A stretch of DNA of 64,000 nucleotides from Tipula vernalis (taxonomy: Eukaryota > Arthropoda > Insecta > Diptera > Tipulidae), in NCBI GenBank assembly GCA_958295665.1, contig OY282558.1:353877034-353941033 (forward strand). Direction: 5' to 3'. Made by a program: the position numbers and the translations under genes. Shown piece by piece: positions 9,950-22,319 of this stretch (position 1 is the stretch's first letter; every line of letters starts with the position of its first letter). Below the pieces are notes generated by a model that saw nothing but the letters and a program-made list of their open reading frames with translations, was not told the origin of the DNA and ran no database searches.

Positions 9950-12900
9950 CGATATTAAAGCTACTACGATATTGATTCATGATTTAATTTTCTCTACAGA
10001 CATCGATGTTTGCCAACAAATTTTCTGTGTGCAATTTTTTTATTTGTTACATTATGTGAAATAAACTTTTATAATTTGGAAATATTTCTAAAAAAAAAAA
10101 AATGTATTTTTGGAACTTTTCCAAATACAACGCCCTAAATATTCTTGTAGTACACGCGGATACGAGTCAATGACTTTACTTGTTTCAAAAAAACTTTTAA
10201 ACAAAGTTTAAATATGCAAGCTAAATAGTAAAAGATGTGGACTAGACATCTATATTAGAATAAACCTGTCTTAGTCCAGTTCTTCTGGGATTGTAAAATT
10301 GATCACGAGTTATTCAAAAGGCCTACAATCAAAACCCCTTATCTCGAACTAGAGACTGGAAAACACGCATCCAAAAAGTACCAAATTCTTGTAGGAGAGC
10401 TTGCTTAATTACGTAATTTTCATATTAAATCGTCTCTGATATAGTAACACAAATTCATGCAACACACTGCATATTAACCTAGTCTAACCAATTTGTTGTT
10501 ACTATAATTACATTACATAGTATATGGCACGGAGAGAAAACAGTTAAATTTACAGAAAGAACCTCAAACACATTGAAGACTATGGAATATTGATCGTAAT
10601 GTCTGGAACTAATGAAAAACATGATTCATGTTTACACGGTAACCTTATGTATCCATGGTCGCAGCAGATGAACATATGTACAGGATGAAAACTTGCATCT
10701 ACAAAGTATAATTTTTCAAAATCAATACGAAATAAAACAAATAATTTGTTAAGGATTATGTCACGTCTAAAGCCTTACGGTGAATCAAATATAGGTACGT
10801 AATTATATAGTAAAAGATTTTCCCACAAAAAAAAATGTTATATAAATTCCGATTTCTCATACACATACATCAACTCTCGGATTGATATAATTTCCGTACA
10901 TACTCGAAATGAAAGGATATGTGTATATGTGTGTATAATTAAAATCGGAACAGGACGGATATACATAATTAATAGATGAATAGAGATAGCCTGAAGAGCG
11001 CGCGGACCTAAACTATAAATATATGTCACTGTTCTAGTACGGTATACATAGATCATAACATAATACGTTAATGTGACGAGACCGCAAGTTATAATCCCGC
11101 AAAATATTTTGGTTCAAATTTATAGTACTGTACATACCTTACTGAAAATCGGTGTGAACTGTCAAATGTTGTCGGTCGTCTCGGGCGGGAATTAACTAGA
11201 TAACAACACTAAAACAATATTCAAAGTATTATTTCTTAATACATGCACAAAAATTATTATTAATATTTTATTTTATTTTTTCAAACTGACAAAACTGTTT
11301 CTTTTTTTATTCACCACTTTTTTTTTTTTTGTTTTGATTAGTTGGCACTACTGAATAACTATATGTATTGTAATATTCGAGGACTGAATATTACGATCGA
11401 CTGGTTAATTCTTAGCACAAGTCACAACTACCAACTCTCTTACACAATATAATATATATGTGAAAATAAAAATTGGATACTAAAAAAAAAAAAAAATAAA
11501 ACATTTAGTAGAAGAGATATATACTAAAATAATACTACTACAAAAAATTTGTATTATATAGAGAAACTTCTTTTTGTATTTTGCCGCTGTCGAAACGCAT
11601 GCGTTATTTTAAATTTTTATCACACAAAAATAATTATTTGATAAAAATTTATAATATTGGCACGTTGACAGTAGTCAATGATAAAACAAAAACATTAGAA
11701 ATAGAAATAAATTAAACAAAATAATATTTTTCAAAAAAAACACAAAAAATGCACTTAAAACACTTTATTTGCCACCGAACAACAACGAAACGCAAGGAAT
11801 TTATTGGTCGTCCAAATAATTCACTAAAACTGGAATTTAATTTAAAATTTAATAATTTTTTTGCACATTAAACATGAAATTATTTATTATTTCACTGTGT
11901 AAAAATAAATTTGTATCAACAAATTTTCTTTTTTAAAATTTTTTATTTTTTTTATTATTCACTTCCAAAATTGATTTTATCTTCTCCCGTTTTTTGGGGG
12001 GTTATATTTTAACCGAAAAAAAAATCCAAAAAAAAAAACAGAACCAATTTATTTTATTTTTTTTTCTGGTGGAAACATAAAAAAAAATATTTTTTATCCG
12101 TTAACTGATTGTAATTAGATGATAGGAAAAATAATTTCCCGGTTTTTATAATGTAATGGGAAAATTAAAATTTTGCAATTTTTTTATTTACTTTCTATTG
12201 CACGGTTTTGTCGATTTTTATATTAATAATTATTCTTATTAATATTATTTCTTTCTTTTTTTTTTCTTTGGATAAACAACTCCAGAAGGGAAAACTCACA
12301 TTCGATACACAAAATACTAGTAAGTGATGATGAAAATATTGCACACACATATAAGTCGAAGGAAAATATCCACATATAAATGTAAAAAAATTGTTGGTTA
12401 ACCGCGCGACGAATATAAAACGAGATGGCTATATAGAGGAAAAATATTTTTATTACCATAAGCAACATAAGCAATTATTCATCCTTTTCTTGGCACACAA
12501 AAACAGGAAAGGATACACAACAAAACAAACTATATATTTCGGCAGGGTGCTTAATATGTGCCATTCGAGCAGCATGATTGTTTCCCCTATTATGTAGCAC
12601 GAAAAACACCACGCATGACCAAATACACGTTAAAACAATATCAAATCCAACTATATATACATTTACAAAATTGGGGGACACCGATAGTTACGCCATTTAT
12701 AATACACGTGGAATTTTCGTAAACTATAAATTCATAGTACAACAACAACAATCTGATTTATTTATTTTTTTTTTTTTTGGTGTATTGATTGTTAATTTTA
12801 CTCCGATTTTTTTTTTTTTACTTTCGCCACGATACTACCACATCCTCTTTTTTATCGGGGGTCATAAATTTTATTAGTTAATGTCGTGAATAATTTACAT

Positions 12901-13430
12901 TAAACAAAAATAACATAAAATCGTCGTCCTCTAGCTTTATCATCTTTTTTCCGCGATAGTAAAATGTTGTTGTGTCTTTAGAAACCAGGAAAAAATGTTT
13001 AACAATCTCACCTCTTTGATATGACATGAACATTTTTGTACTTAATGTTTAATTCCAAAACAAAAAAGAAACATGTGAAAATCAATATAAACGAGTTCTA
13101 AAAAAGCTCTCTAAATACGTATATAGCTATGTATGCTCTACCATGTTTCAATATAAATAAATATACCGACCGAATTTTCTTATGTAATAATGAAAATGAG
13201 GAAAAGTTGTATTTTGGGTTTAGGGCTTTTATCAGTATGATGACATCTGTTGAAAATTAATTTAAACTTTTTCATCGCGTTCGCATGTTTATTTATTCAA
13301 GTTGATTATTATCATTTGTATTTTGCTTTCGGTACATTCACTTCACATTCGACAAGATTTGACATCGAACTGTCGAACATCAATGTATAAAAAACATCGG
13401 AATAAATCATCGATGTATTAAAATATAATT
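9950..13430. other. Long AT-rich stretch, no gene seen
   Basis: About 3.5 kb with many homopolymer A and T runs. The open frames on both strands are short, have no recognisable domain and are explained by base composition. No MITE ends, tRNA or satellite were recognised. It is the least repeat-like long stretch of the window and could be single-copy intergenic or intronic DNA. Confidence 0.45.
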
Positions 13431-13440
13431 GTTCATAGTT

Positions 13441-13773
13441 TTATAATCTAAATTCTAGAATGTTTTGCCGATGGATTGTAAAAAATAATAAATTTGAAAG
13501 CCGTTTGCCATTCAGCCGATTTCTTTTTTGATTCATTGTTTGGGCAGCTTTCGAAAACAAACACTCTGATGGTACGGAAGTTGGAACAATCGCTAAATAC
13601 TTTAAAGCAATTTTGTTCAAGCTTGGATTTGTCGATGACATACTATCCCACCATATTAATGGATTTGTAGCTAACGAAACAACCGGCCTATTTAAAAATA
13701 AATGAAGCTCAGCAGATAAATTATTGTTCTTGTCTTCAACTAATGTCCGCGTAAATTTGTATGATGTTCCCAT
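13441..13773 (-). pseudogene. hAT transposase C-terminal dimerisation domain fragment
   Basis: A 110-codon minus-strand frame matching the conserved end of hAT transposases (ZBED-type families). A NPLIWWDSM-like block is followed by KYLAIVPTSVPSECLFSKA and then KRNRLNGKRLSNLLFF. These are the C-terminal alpha-helical block through which hAT proteins dimerise. SVPSE and LFSKA are present, so this tract is little decayed. The DDE core and BED finger are not found upstream (beyond 13773), so only the 3' end of the gene is here. No TIRs are visible. A domesticated exon cannot be excluded but there is no support for one. Confidence 0.8.
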
Positions 13774-14094
13774 AAAGAATGTGATCCAGTGTTGGATTGT
13801 TTCCCAGGCTCATATATAAAGATTTATTTCTGTTAGTTACATATAAATCAAAATACCAAACGTTATTTTAGGGCAGACCGAGCGAAATTAGTATAATGAT
13901 AAGTAAATATGCCGCTGGTTGTCACTACTAAAGTAGAACGAAAGTAGTATGTACACGTTTTGTAAAAGGTGACAGCACCTTTTTTTCGTATCGTACCTGT
14001 CTTTTTCAAATACAAAAATATAAAGGGCTGAAACCTCATAAGGTGATCAGAACTTCGGTCTTCATTAATTCAATTTAAAAATCATTTCAAAATT

Positions 14095-14290
14095 CAATTT
14101 CCAACCCACATGTCAAATTTCATCATGTTCGGTTGAGAAATAGGCCAGTTCCATTCCATTTCCAATGCACAAGCCAAATTTCATCATAATTGATTGAGAA
14201 ATAGGCAAGTTCCATCATACTTGGCCATATTCCAGAACTTCTTCCAAAAATTATTTTAGAATCACATTTCCAAAAGAACTTAACTACTCG
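14095..14290 (-). repeat. Dispersed copy of the 108-bp satellite, inverted
   Basis: Read on the minus strand, this contains nearly two units of the same sequence as the 22.3-23.5 kb array: GAAGTTCTGGAATATGGCC, then GGAACTTGCCTATTTCTCAA, then ATGATGAAATTTG. It is followed to the right by C- and A-rich sequence (CAACTCAACCC repeats, 14370-14580). At 14750-14810 lies a CCGTTCTCGAGATACC tract and a CAGACAGACGGACGGACAT microsatellite, which often close such repeat tracts in fly genomes. Confidence 0.7.
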
Positions 14291-15265
14291 TAATCTAAAA
14301 ATCATACACATATGCTGTACAGACATACAAACACTCACTTATAGAGATTGCTCAACTACTCACTAAACACTAATCCAACTCCAACTCAACCCCAATTCAA
14401 CTCGCAAAGGACCCCCAAACTCTCTTTCAATTCAATCCTCAAACAAGCATATATAAAAATTAGCCAACTGCTCACTGTATCTTAACCAACCCAACTTAAG
14501 TTCAACTCAACTTCAACTCAACCCGCAAATTGATCCCTGACTTAACCTTCAAATCAACCCCAAACTCAATGCCCAACTCAATATTCAAACCAGCATATAT
14601 AAAATTTGGTAAATATTTCTATAACCAGGTATTTTGGGTCAATTCGTATGGCAGGTACCAGACCCTCTTGATGCACAGGTTCCAAAAGCTTTTAAAATCT
14701 CGGCCTTACACATAGAAACAGATTGGCAAAAAAAATTCTAAATCGGACAAGCCGTTCTCGAGATACCATGGGTACAGACCAACAGACATTCAGACAGACG
14801 GACGGACATTTTTTTTTTTTGCTTTTTTAGACTCAGTGACTTTCAAAACGTTGTGAAAAGTGGTTTTGAACCAACCAAATTTTTGATCATTTTTGACAGA
14901 ATTTCAATACTTTGGTCTTTTCAAACACTCACATAGTCAAAAAAAAAAACACCTTTATAAAATAATTTGACAGCATCCCAGTGTTCAGTCGGGCAAAAGT
15001 GATATTTTGTTTTATCACGTTTTGCCATAATACGTACTTATTTATCACATAAAAACAAGTTACAGATGGCACCGTTCGAAACCACCATACCTACTACCTA
15101 TTTCTCTTTTTGTTTATTTAGGTTCAAAGCAAAAAAGAACAAAAAAAAAACAAAACAAAACAGTGAATAAATTTCGGTACCATGTGCGGATCCACAAAAT
15201 GAGTTCACACTTCACAGTTGTTCCCTGTTGTACGACTGAGCGCTCCAAGAGCGATCAATGATCAA

Positions 15266-15297
15266 TCACGGTGATGCTCTCTTATACCTCACCGTGA
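15266..15297. repeat. Short perfect hairpin
   Basis: TCACGGTGA (15266-15274) and its exact complement TCACCGTGA (15289-15297) are separated by 14 bases. A pair of short direct repeats (CGATCAATGATCAATC) precedes it. No role can be assigned. It lies in non-coding DNA between the satellite fragment and the first BEL relic. Confidence 0.5.
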
Positions 15298-15589
15298 TCA
15301 TCACTTTATACCATATTTCGTAAAAATAGCACGGAAAAAATGCGAACATTGTTATTTACTACATAAAAAACAATTTAAAGAAAGCCGAAGATTTCTTTTT
15401 TTTTTTTGCTTTATACTTCTGTTTCATGTTTTAACGTGCCATCTCAAACAAAATTTCTCGATTGCTCACGCAAAGTACAACTGGGTTGTTAGTAGTGGTA
15501 ACAACAATAACACCATGTATTTCTTTATTTGTCTGTAAATTTTATTTTACTTCGTTGTTGTTAACCAATCGCAACGTGAAATCAGATTA

Positions 15590-17580
15590 TCGCGAATAAC
15601 GCTGCCAACATTTGCTGGTAACTATCTAGAATGGCAGTCGTATATGAATTTATCATGTGTACAGAAGTTTCAGCATCTCAAGGGAGCACTAAGGGGATAT
15701 AGACTAGTGCGTCTCTGCAACATTTTGCGGTCACGGAAAACAATTATATCGAAGCTTATCAAAAGTTGGTGAAAAGATAAAGCAAGAAATAACTTACCAT
15801 AAATACATATATCAAAACTATTAATCGGCCGAGGGTACCAAACGCATTAGCCAAACAGCTTCGACAAGTGTGCGCCACCTCTGATGAAGTCGTACGGGAG
15901 ATAAGAGCTCTAGGAAATGCCGTAGAAGGTCGAGATCCATGGTTTATATCTTTGGTTCTGACAAATTTGGATGATGACACCAGAGACCGTTGTGCGAATG
16001 AGACTACCGAAATCGAACTTCCTAGGGCATTGTCAACCAATTCCAAAACCTCCACAATCAAGGTCACCCAAATTTATGGTTATACCATTGCGATCAAGGG
16101 TTGCTCCTTATGTAATACAAGTCACAACCGATATGAATGTCGAAAATTCAAGAAAATGCACGTTATAGCAAGAAGGGAATTCATTCAAAGGGCAAATCGG
16201 TTTTGTCAATTGTCTGTGTGATTCACATACTAAATAGTGTCCAAATGCAGGTTCAAAAGATCGTATCCGAAATGCCATGAACGTCACCACATTTTGCTTC
16301 ATCTCAACTTGATGTCAGATAAAACCGAAGAAAACGCTGTAAATGCTTGAGATGATAAAGTTACTACGACGAGCATTTTAGTGACTCTGTCCAGTGAAAT
16401 TATGCAATCACACCAAGCGAAAATTTTCAATACAACTATACTACAGAAGGCTCCAATTAATATTCGTGGAGCATATAACCAGTTGAACACCTGCAGGGCA
16501 TACCAACCAACGAATATTAATAGAGGGCCTATTATCAGCCAAGGTAGGAACAACTAAAGCAAAGTTAAGTTTGCAGGTGTTTTCACGAGCTCGACCAGAA
16601 CTATCGTTCAATATAGAAGGTCTTATTGTATCATCAATCAAGTCGCAATAACGATAGACAACCATATTCTACCACCACTAGAAAGAATTCAACCACGCGG
16701 ACCTAGCAGACCCAACGTTAAACAAGCCTGGCGAACAAGCCTGGCGATATTGATATTTTGATTGGTTGTGAACATTACCCGTCATTAATTTTGGCAGGCC
16801 ATATCCAAAGCAGCAAAACCAATCTGATAGCACGAGAATACATGTTAGGCTTGATAATATCAACCACTCCTCAAACTCCGCAAGGAATTTATTTTAAAAA
16901 TAATTTGATACGTAGTTTCAGAAAAACATCCGATGGCCGATTCATGTTACCCTTGCCATTTGACCCGGAGCCAAACGCAAGCTAGTCTTATGTTTATAAG
17001 TTACCGAATTTATGAGAAAATACCATAAATTGGGCGACATGTAATGGATACCGGATGCCGAAATAGACATACCGTAGAACCGATCGTACTACTTAACCAG
17101 CATCACAAATCACAATTAAGCTGTGAGTGGTTTTTGATGGTTCGGCTAAAACCAAAACAGGGCCGATCGCTAGCAGAACTGTTTTCCAAATCTTAGTTAC
17201 ACCACTCCATATGGCATTTCAGAAAATTTTATGCAGAGAAGAACCGACTGATCCAATTTGGAAATATCGACTACACACCAGCACCATTTGTCTACCCACT
17301 CATGTTGAAATAGATTGAAGCAGATCGCTGATAAACACTAACACATCTTCCCAAGGGCGGCGACTGTTATCGACATGATTGGGTGTCCAATTGTCTACCT
17401 GACGAAAAAGGTTCAACCGACACCAAGAATATAATTGAAATCGATAGGGAAACGCTGTTTTCAAAGGTATTTGGCATTTACTGGAACTCGGTTTCTGATA
17501 TATATTACTTACAGAGTTTCACTAAACAAAGCCACATCACTCACCAAGCGTTCAACCAAAAACGATATAATACGATATAA
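15590..17580 (+). pseudogene. BEL/Pao LTR retrotransposon relic 1 (gag, protease, RT)
   Basis: Order of surviving parts: gag LPTF-x-G-x-YLEWQSY at about 15605-15645, and a gag helical region to 15780. The frame 15868-16221 holds the gag C-terminus (ARDPW-like as GRDPW) and the zinc-knuckle region C-x-x-C-N-T-x-H then C-R-K-F-K-K at about 16098-16160. The retropepsin tail follows at 16700-16900 (ADPTLNKPG, DILIGCEHYP, then the L-G-x-I-I-S family tract). RT starts at 16930 and continues at 17120-17320: VVFDGSAKT-like, then FQKILCREEP and DPIWKYRL. At 17380-17580 the family EIDRE-T ... FGIYWNS block is seen. Frameshifts are frequent, and the LTRs, catalytic RT box, RNase H and integrase were not found. 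The right side ends abruptly in a minisatellite. Confidence 0.85.
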
Positions 17581-17581
17581 A

Positions 17582-18425
17582 ATTTAAAAGTTTAAAAATT
17601 TAAAAGTTTAAATATTTAAAACTTTAATAAAAGTTTAATAAAAGTTTATTAAAAGCTTAATAAATGTTTAAAAAAAGTTTATTAAAGCTTAATACAAGTT
17701 TAAAATCTCAAAAGAAAGTTTAATAAAAGTTTAATAAAAGATCAATAAAAGTTTAATAAAAATGTAATAAATGTTTAATAAAAGTTTAATAAATGTTTAA
17801 TAAAAGTTTAATAGAAATTTAATAAAAGTTTAACAAAAGTTTAATAAAAGTTTAACAAAAGTTTAATAAAAGTTTAACAAAAGTTTAATAATAGTTTAAT
17901 AAAAATTTAAAAGTTTAAAAGTTTAAACAGTTTAAAAAGTGTTGAAAAAGTGTTGAGAAATTGTTGAAAAAGTGTTGAAAAAGTGTTGAAAAAGTGTTGA
18001 AAAGTGTGGAAAAAGTGTTGAAAAAGTGTGGAAAAAGTGTTTAAAAAGTATTGAAAAAGTGTTGAAAAAGTGATGAAAGTGTTGGAAAAGTGTTGAAAAA
18101 GTGTTGAAAAAGTGTTGAAAAAGTGTTGAAAAAATGTTGAAAAAGTGTTGAAAAAGTGTAGAAAAAGTGTTGAAAAAGTGTTGAAAAAGTGTTGAAAAAG
18201 TGTGGAAAAAGTGTTGAAAAAGTGTGGAAAAAGTGTTGAAAAAGTGTTGAAAAAGTGTTGAAAAAGTGTAAAAAGTGTGAAAAAAGTGATTAAAAAGTGT
18301 TTAAATGTGTTTAAAAGTGTTTCAAAAGTGTATAAAAAGTGTTTAAAAAGTGTTTAAAAAGTGTTTAAAAAGATTAAAAAGTTTAAAAAAGTTTAAAAAA
18401 ATTGAAAAAAGTTCAAAAAGTGAAA
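17582..18425. repeat. Two-phase minisatellite
   Basis: 17582-17935 consists of AAAAGTTTAATA-type units (about 12 bp) with A/T variants. At 17935 the array switches to AAAAGTGTTGA units (about 12 bp) and runs to 18265. From 18265 to 18425 it becomes AAAAGTGTTTA and then AAAAGTTTA. The shared AAAAGT core shows that one array diverged into neighbouring sub-families. It separates the BEL relic from the errantivirus relic. Confidence 0.92.
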
Positions 18426-18810
18426 CTGAATAAACAAATCGTGATAAAGTTGTACCCATTAGTAGGCGAGTTACAACTATCAACGCAACCTCGCCAAACG
18501 GGAGAAATGGGCATATCCAGCAGTTATTCAGAAGACACACGAACGGGTTCCGAGTGTACGAAAACCGGCTGTGCACTATTAAGACCTTTATGGCAAAACT
18601 AATTCACAAATAGGCCATGAAAAGCCTTTTAATCTTAATGTAAGTTAAAAATTAATAAGAACATTTTTTTAAAAATAATAATAAAACAATAATAATAGTA
18701 AAAAGTGATTATAATAATAAACAACAAAATAAAAAATTTTAACAAGTGTTAATCAGTAATATACTAAGGTTATCGTAATAATCAGAAATAATAACAAGTG
18801 AAACATCATA

Positions 18811-18975
18811 ATGGCGACACCAGTAGAACAAAAATTAGATCAAATCCAAGCAGCATTAACCAAAATAACCGGAGTCCTAAATGCTCAAATTGAGTTCACA
18901 AAACAAATCGAGCGGAGACTCGAAGTACTGGAGAAACCCTAGTCGAAAACTACAGGAATCGAGCTTTGGAAGTTT
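18811..18975 (+). pseudogene. Errantivirus (Ty3/gypsy) gag start
   Basis: ATG 18811 opens a short frame (MATPVEQKLDQIQAALTKI, then coiled-coil-like heptads) typical in style of the start of an errantivirus gag. It breaks after about 45 codons. The ~200 bp before it (18620-18810) are A-rich untranslated leader-like sequence. A 5' LTR was not found; the minisatellite lies where it would be expected. Identification rests partly on the RT and env remnants downstream. Confidence 0.55.
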
Positions 18976-19059
18976 TTGTCTGAGGGTTAAATGGAGAACT
19001 GTCAAGAATCCTAATCATCCAAAAACCGATCACACTTCCAGAAGCATATGGATCCCGCC

Positions 19060-19675
19060 TTGAAGCATCACAAATAAAATATAGGATAGTCATAGATTTT
19101 AAAACAATAAATGGTCACAGTATTAGACACACATCAAATACCGGATATATCAAACACGTTGGCAAATCTTGGAAAATAAAAGTTTTTTACAACCATCGAC
19201 CTTACATCACGGTTTCACCAAATGAGGATGAAAAAAAAGGATATTCCGAAAACATCTTTTTCCAAGATGAATGGAAAATGTGAATTCTTAAGACTACCTT
19301 TCGGACTAAAAAATGCGCCGGCTATATTCCGAAGGATTGTTTGAAAAAATTTAAGAGGTTTTTATGCCTAATGGAAGCAACTTCATTTTTTTTTTGTTTC
19401 GATTGCTTTGTTTCCATGTGTGCTTTTTCTTTTAATACTAAATTATTTATAAAATACTATAAATAAATAAATAAAATAAATAAATAAATAAAATAGATGA
19501 TAGACGAAGTATTGAAAGAATTCATCGGAATCATCTGCTACCAAGAATACCTCATCAATGTCAAAAAAATATTCTCGAAACTTGAAAACGCTAACCTACG
19601 CGTCAATCTTGACAAAACGGAATTTATGAAAACAGAAACAGAATTCCTAGCAAGAATTCATAACAAACCGAAGAA
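19060..19675 (+). pseudogene. Ty3/gypsy reverse transcriptase fragments
   Basis: 19075-19345 carries the RT palm start: RIVIDFKTIN, FTTIDLTSRFHQM with the first catalytic Asp, KTSFS, and FLRLPFGLKNAPAIFRR. A ~125-bp insert (19375-19496) of poly-T and AAATAAAT microsatellite replaces the following block, so the YLDD box is lost. RT resumes at 19500-19670 (family tract L-x-N-V-x-x-I-F-S-K-L, then NLRVNLDKTEF). Beyond it is a lysine-rich tail (to 19820). Protease, RNase H and integrase are deleted. Confidence 0.85.
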
Positions 19676-19852
19676 AAACGCAAAGAGAAATAAACCAAGA
19701 AAATATAAACCTAGAGAAATAATATATAATACAATCAAACAAATACAAGGAAAAGAGAAACCTAGATTTAAAGAAGAAACTCCGGGAAAAGGGTCCACAA
19801 GACTCCAACAAAAATTTTAACGCTATAATTTCTTCTTTCCAGTTTCTGGATA

Positions 19853-21117
19853 TTGGGCTTGACAAGCTCACTTACCATTTGTAAATATACTATACCAATA
19901 GTAATTCTCAAACAAGGCAATGAACGAATCATCAATGGAAATTTCAAATTAATCCATGTCATCAACTTCACCGATTATGAGGAAATAATCAATAGAATTA
20001 GAACTTCACTTGACCACATTAACCCAGATAACCCAGAAAGTAGTCTTCGACATCAACTGATTCACCAAATGAACCAAATCAAGCAGCTAATATCAAAACT
20101 TAAAGGTCAAAAATCACGATCTCGCCGATCAATCAACTGGATCGGCTTCTAATGGAAGTGGATTGGAGGATCACCAGACGCCACAGAATGGGATCAAATG
20201 ATCAAAAGTCAAAATCAAATCATCGACAGCACGGCAGATTCTCAACTAATACAACAAAATTGTTAGACAAAAACTCAGATGAAAAAATCCAACAAATCTT
20301 ATTCAACCGACTAACCATAATCAAAGAGGAGATAAAAGAAATCATTCGAGCCGCACAATTAACCAAAGGAAAAATAATCAATACAAATTTATTAGATAAA
20401 GAGGAAATCAGTCACCAATCATCATATTCTAATGATATAGAAGCAATAGAAAACGCAGAACCTATGATGTTGGCTAAAGAATCAACAATACAACGTATAT
20501 GTTATATCAATACCAAAAAGAAGTAAACGGGAATATAATCACGTCATGGTAAGATCAACGATTGAGAACAACAAACAAATATACCTGGAATACAAAGAAC
20601 TTCTGGTAAACCAAGAAGAAATGACTTTTTCGACAAACCATACTTTGCGAGATCAACAGTCTGGAAGAATTAAGAGCCGACCACTGCATCAACCAGCTTA
20701 TAAGGGGATTAACTGCTCAATGTAGCTGCTCAATGTAGCTACCAATTCAACAAGAATCAGATAATCGACACCCTAAACGTCAATACGATTTTTCTGAGCA
20801 ACTTTTAAAGGAGATATATTTTACAACAACACGGATAAACACCTGGAGGGAAACTTTCTAATACAATACTACAATGAACCAATTAAGATCAACAATACAA
20901 CTTGCACCAGCAGAGATATTAGGAAATCACAAGTATTACCAATAGTGTAAAAATCGACCCAGGATACCGTCATAACCTGCACCTAAATAATGTAAATCAA
21001 CTACAAAAATTATTCACAAAACATAAGGAAGTAGCCTTTGTAAACATCGGTATAATATCCATAATTTTCATCATAATACTGATCCTTTTGTTGAGAACAA
21101 AACGCAAAAAATGGTAA
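19853..21117 (+). pseudogene. Errantivirus envelope (env) relic
   Basis: Remnants in order. A surface-subunit frame (19853-20149) ends in the furin-type basic site RSRRS at about 20126-20140, followed by NWIG, where the family has its fusion-peptide region. A second frame (20152-20526) gives the conserved helical region ending IEAIENAEPMML. After several frameshifts a hydrophobic membrane segment lies at about 21030-21105, followed by a short basic tail (RTKRKKW) and a stop. The family is the baculovirus-F-like Env of insect errantiviruses, which can act as endogenous retroviruses. Multiple frameshifts and stops make this copy non-functional. Confidence 0.82.
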
Positions 21118-21220
21118 ATTCCAAAACCATGTCAAGAAGAAGTCAGCATCAATCAATCCGGAGTCCAACCAATTAGCCTGAAGTTCTGACCCACGGGACG
21201 CGAATCTTGTAACGGGGAAG

Positions 21221-21492
21221 AGTTATCACAACTAGAATTGCAACCAACATAAATTGCAAACACGCGCATCACCTAAAAACGCTAAATCAGATTAATAGGA
21301 AAAAACATGCAAGAACATGCGCAAACATGTTCTAGTCATTTAAGACTATTGTAATTTACTTATTAAGCTATTTGTTATATATAAAAAGATAACATATTTA
21401 AAATATTAGTTTGTTTTAGTTTGAAATGTAACAGATAAACATAAAATAAATTCATTTTTGAAAAAAAAAACTTTGAACAAAAATTCTTCACT
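21221..21492 (+). mobile_element. Probable 3' LTR of the errantivirus
   Basis: A purine tract (CGGGGAAG, 21213-21220) precedes AGTTATCAC, and the segment ends ACT at 21490-21492. AGT...ACT ends are typical of errantivirus LTRs. Inside are a TATATATAAAAAG box near 21377 and an AATAAA at about 21445. It follows the env relic by 100 bp. A partner 5' LTR was not seen, so the ends are inferred from the terminal bases only. Confidence 0.5.
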
Positions 21493-21574
21493 TACATAGA
21501 TACTCGCCACTTTTATTCACCGCTGGTCCGTTCTCCATGGCAGCTCAAAGGGAAATGAAAAATTTATTTGACGT

Positions 21575-21985
21575 TCGTTCTTTAGAAGTATTTTCCCCTC
21601 ATCGCAAGTACTGCCATCTATCGTTACCGGTCAAGAATAATTTTGGTAATATTTTGAGCAACAAATATAATACCCCTCTCCACACGTTCATATATTTTTT
21701 CGAAAAAGAAAAAAAAACGGTATTTAGAAGTATTTGCCTCTCATCGCAAGCACTGCCATCTATCGTTACCGGTCAAGAATAATTTCGGTAATATTTTGAG
21801 CAACAAAAATAATACCCCTCTCACACGTTCATATATTATTTCGAAAAAAAAAACTGTATTTAGAAGTATTTTCCCCTCATCGCAAGTACTGCCATCTATC
21901 GTACCGGTCAAAAATAATTTCGGCAATATTTTGAGCAACAAATATAATACCCGTCTCACACGTTCATATATTATTTAGAATAAAA
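21575..21985. repeat. Three tandem units of about 140 bp
   Basis: TTTAGAAGTATT recurs at 21581, 21723 and 21859 (spacing 142 and 136). Each unit continues CATCGCAAG, CTGCCATCTATCG, CCGGTCAA, ATTTTGAGCAAC and CACACGTTCATATATT, ending in an A-run whose length varies. The open frames here are the repeat itself. Confidence 0.92.
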
Positions 21986-22319
21986 AAACTGTACAGATGG
22001 CACCAGCCATCCTTACATTGTGGGGAAGACCCACACCTTGAGTTTCTCATAAGCCGGCCCAATCAATGCTAAATTCAGAAATATTGGTTAATGATTTAAG
22101 TGCATATCCGGTGATAATTGCGGGAGTATATTTTGGAGCTGGCTGAATAAAAAAACTACATATTTCGGCTGGATAGTATGTTCATATATTTTATATGAAA
22201 ATAAAGCGAATTTATGATACTAACATGGGTTTACATTGCGTTATGGATTATTTGTTGTGCCAAGCCTGGAATATACTAATATGATTATGATACTTACTAA
22301 ATGTGGCATACTAAATTTA

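Noticed and set aside
10838..12877. Several open frames of 60-100 codons on both strands
   Set aside because: They are rich in F, Y, I, N and K, overlap each other, have no domain, and match what AT-rich DNA gives by chance.
13441..13773. Domesticated host gene of the ZBED type
   Set aside because: Only the C-terminal block is present, with no splice or start evidence; a transposon fragment is the simpler reading.
17582..18425. CRISPR-like array
   Set aside because: Units are adjacent without unique spacers, and the context is a eukaryotic retroelement field; it is a minisatellite. The GGGCCGAAT arrays were rejected for the same reason.
18425..18610. 5' LTR of the errantivirus
   Set aside because: GAGTTACAACTATCAACGC resembles the start of the 3' LTR only over a few words; no alignment holds beyond about 20 bases.
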